Assembly: GCA_937894665.1 (NCBI GenBank)
Contig: CALAWF010000108.1
Span: forward strand, 1-6,121
Source of the DNA: an uncultured bacterium
GTDB lineage: Bacteria; Cyanobacteriota; Vampirovibrionia; Gastranaerophilales; Gastranaerophilaceae
Direction: 5' to 3'
Length of the DNA: 6,121 nt
The notes beneath the pieces are model-generated. The model was not told where the DNA came from. It made no database searches and saw only the letters and a list, made by a program, of their open reading frames with translations. Position 1 is the stretch's first letter; every line of letters begins with the position of its first letter. Below are positions 6,102 to 6,121 of this stretch, piece after piece. Made by a program: the position numbers and the translations under genes.

Positions 6102-6121
6102 AGAATCCTAAACATAAGAAC

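Overview
The window is an AT-rich bacterial segment, all genes on the + strand, carrying a cluster of exported proteins that each end in the same small domain, a PilZ (cyclic-di-GMP receptor) fold. The LktA/FhaB-type filamentous adhesin implies a two-membrane (diderm) cell. The low GC, the Asn/Gly/Lys-rich protein style and the pairing of LktA-like adhesins with C-terminal PilZ domains remind me most of gut Vampirovibrionia/Melainabacteria (Gastranaerophilales). Other AT-rich gut diderms remain possible and nothing in the window fixes the taxon.

Layout. Positions 3-497 are the 3' end of a first protein: a hexanucleotide tract coding (Asp-Thr)n, an acidic linker and a complete PilZ domain, followed by a hairpin terminator. 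A spacer of about 200 bp holds three spaced AAGATTTG boxes and a weak promoter-like stretch. Positions 703-5315 are a second, larger adhesin gene with the order signal peptide, TPS (two-partner-secretion, haemagglutination-activity) domain, many 21-24-residue beta-helix repeats, a non-repeat stalk, a Pro/Asp-rich linker and PilZ. It is broken into two frames near 1551-1560 by what looks like a small deletion. A strong terminator follows at 5334-5370. Positions 5517-6005 encode a small protein that is only a signal peptide plus a PilZ domain. A weak terminator-like hairpin closes the window.

How they fit together. The two long proteins look like tandem paralogous surface adhesins, and the third gene is a stand-alone version of their C-terminal domain. 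All three PilZ copies keep the RxxxR and (D/N)xSxxG nucleotide-binding signature, which is unexpected for proteins with export signals, since PilZ domains normally sense c-di-GMP in the cytoplasm. The domain may sense nucleotide outside the cytoplasm, act on the adhesin before or during export, or be a PilZ fold reused as a terminal sorting, retention or anchoring tag. No TpsB-type outer-membrane partner, protease or diguanylate cyclase lies in the window.

No RNA genes, insertion sequences or CRISPR arrays were seen.
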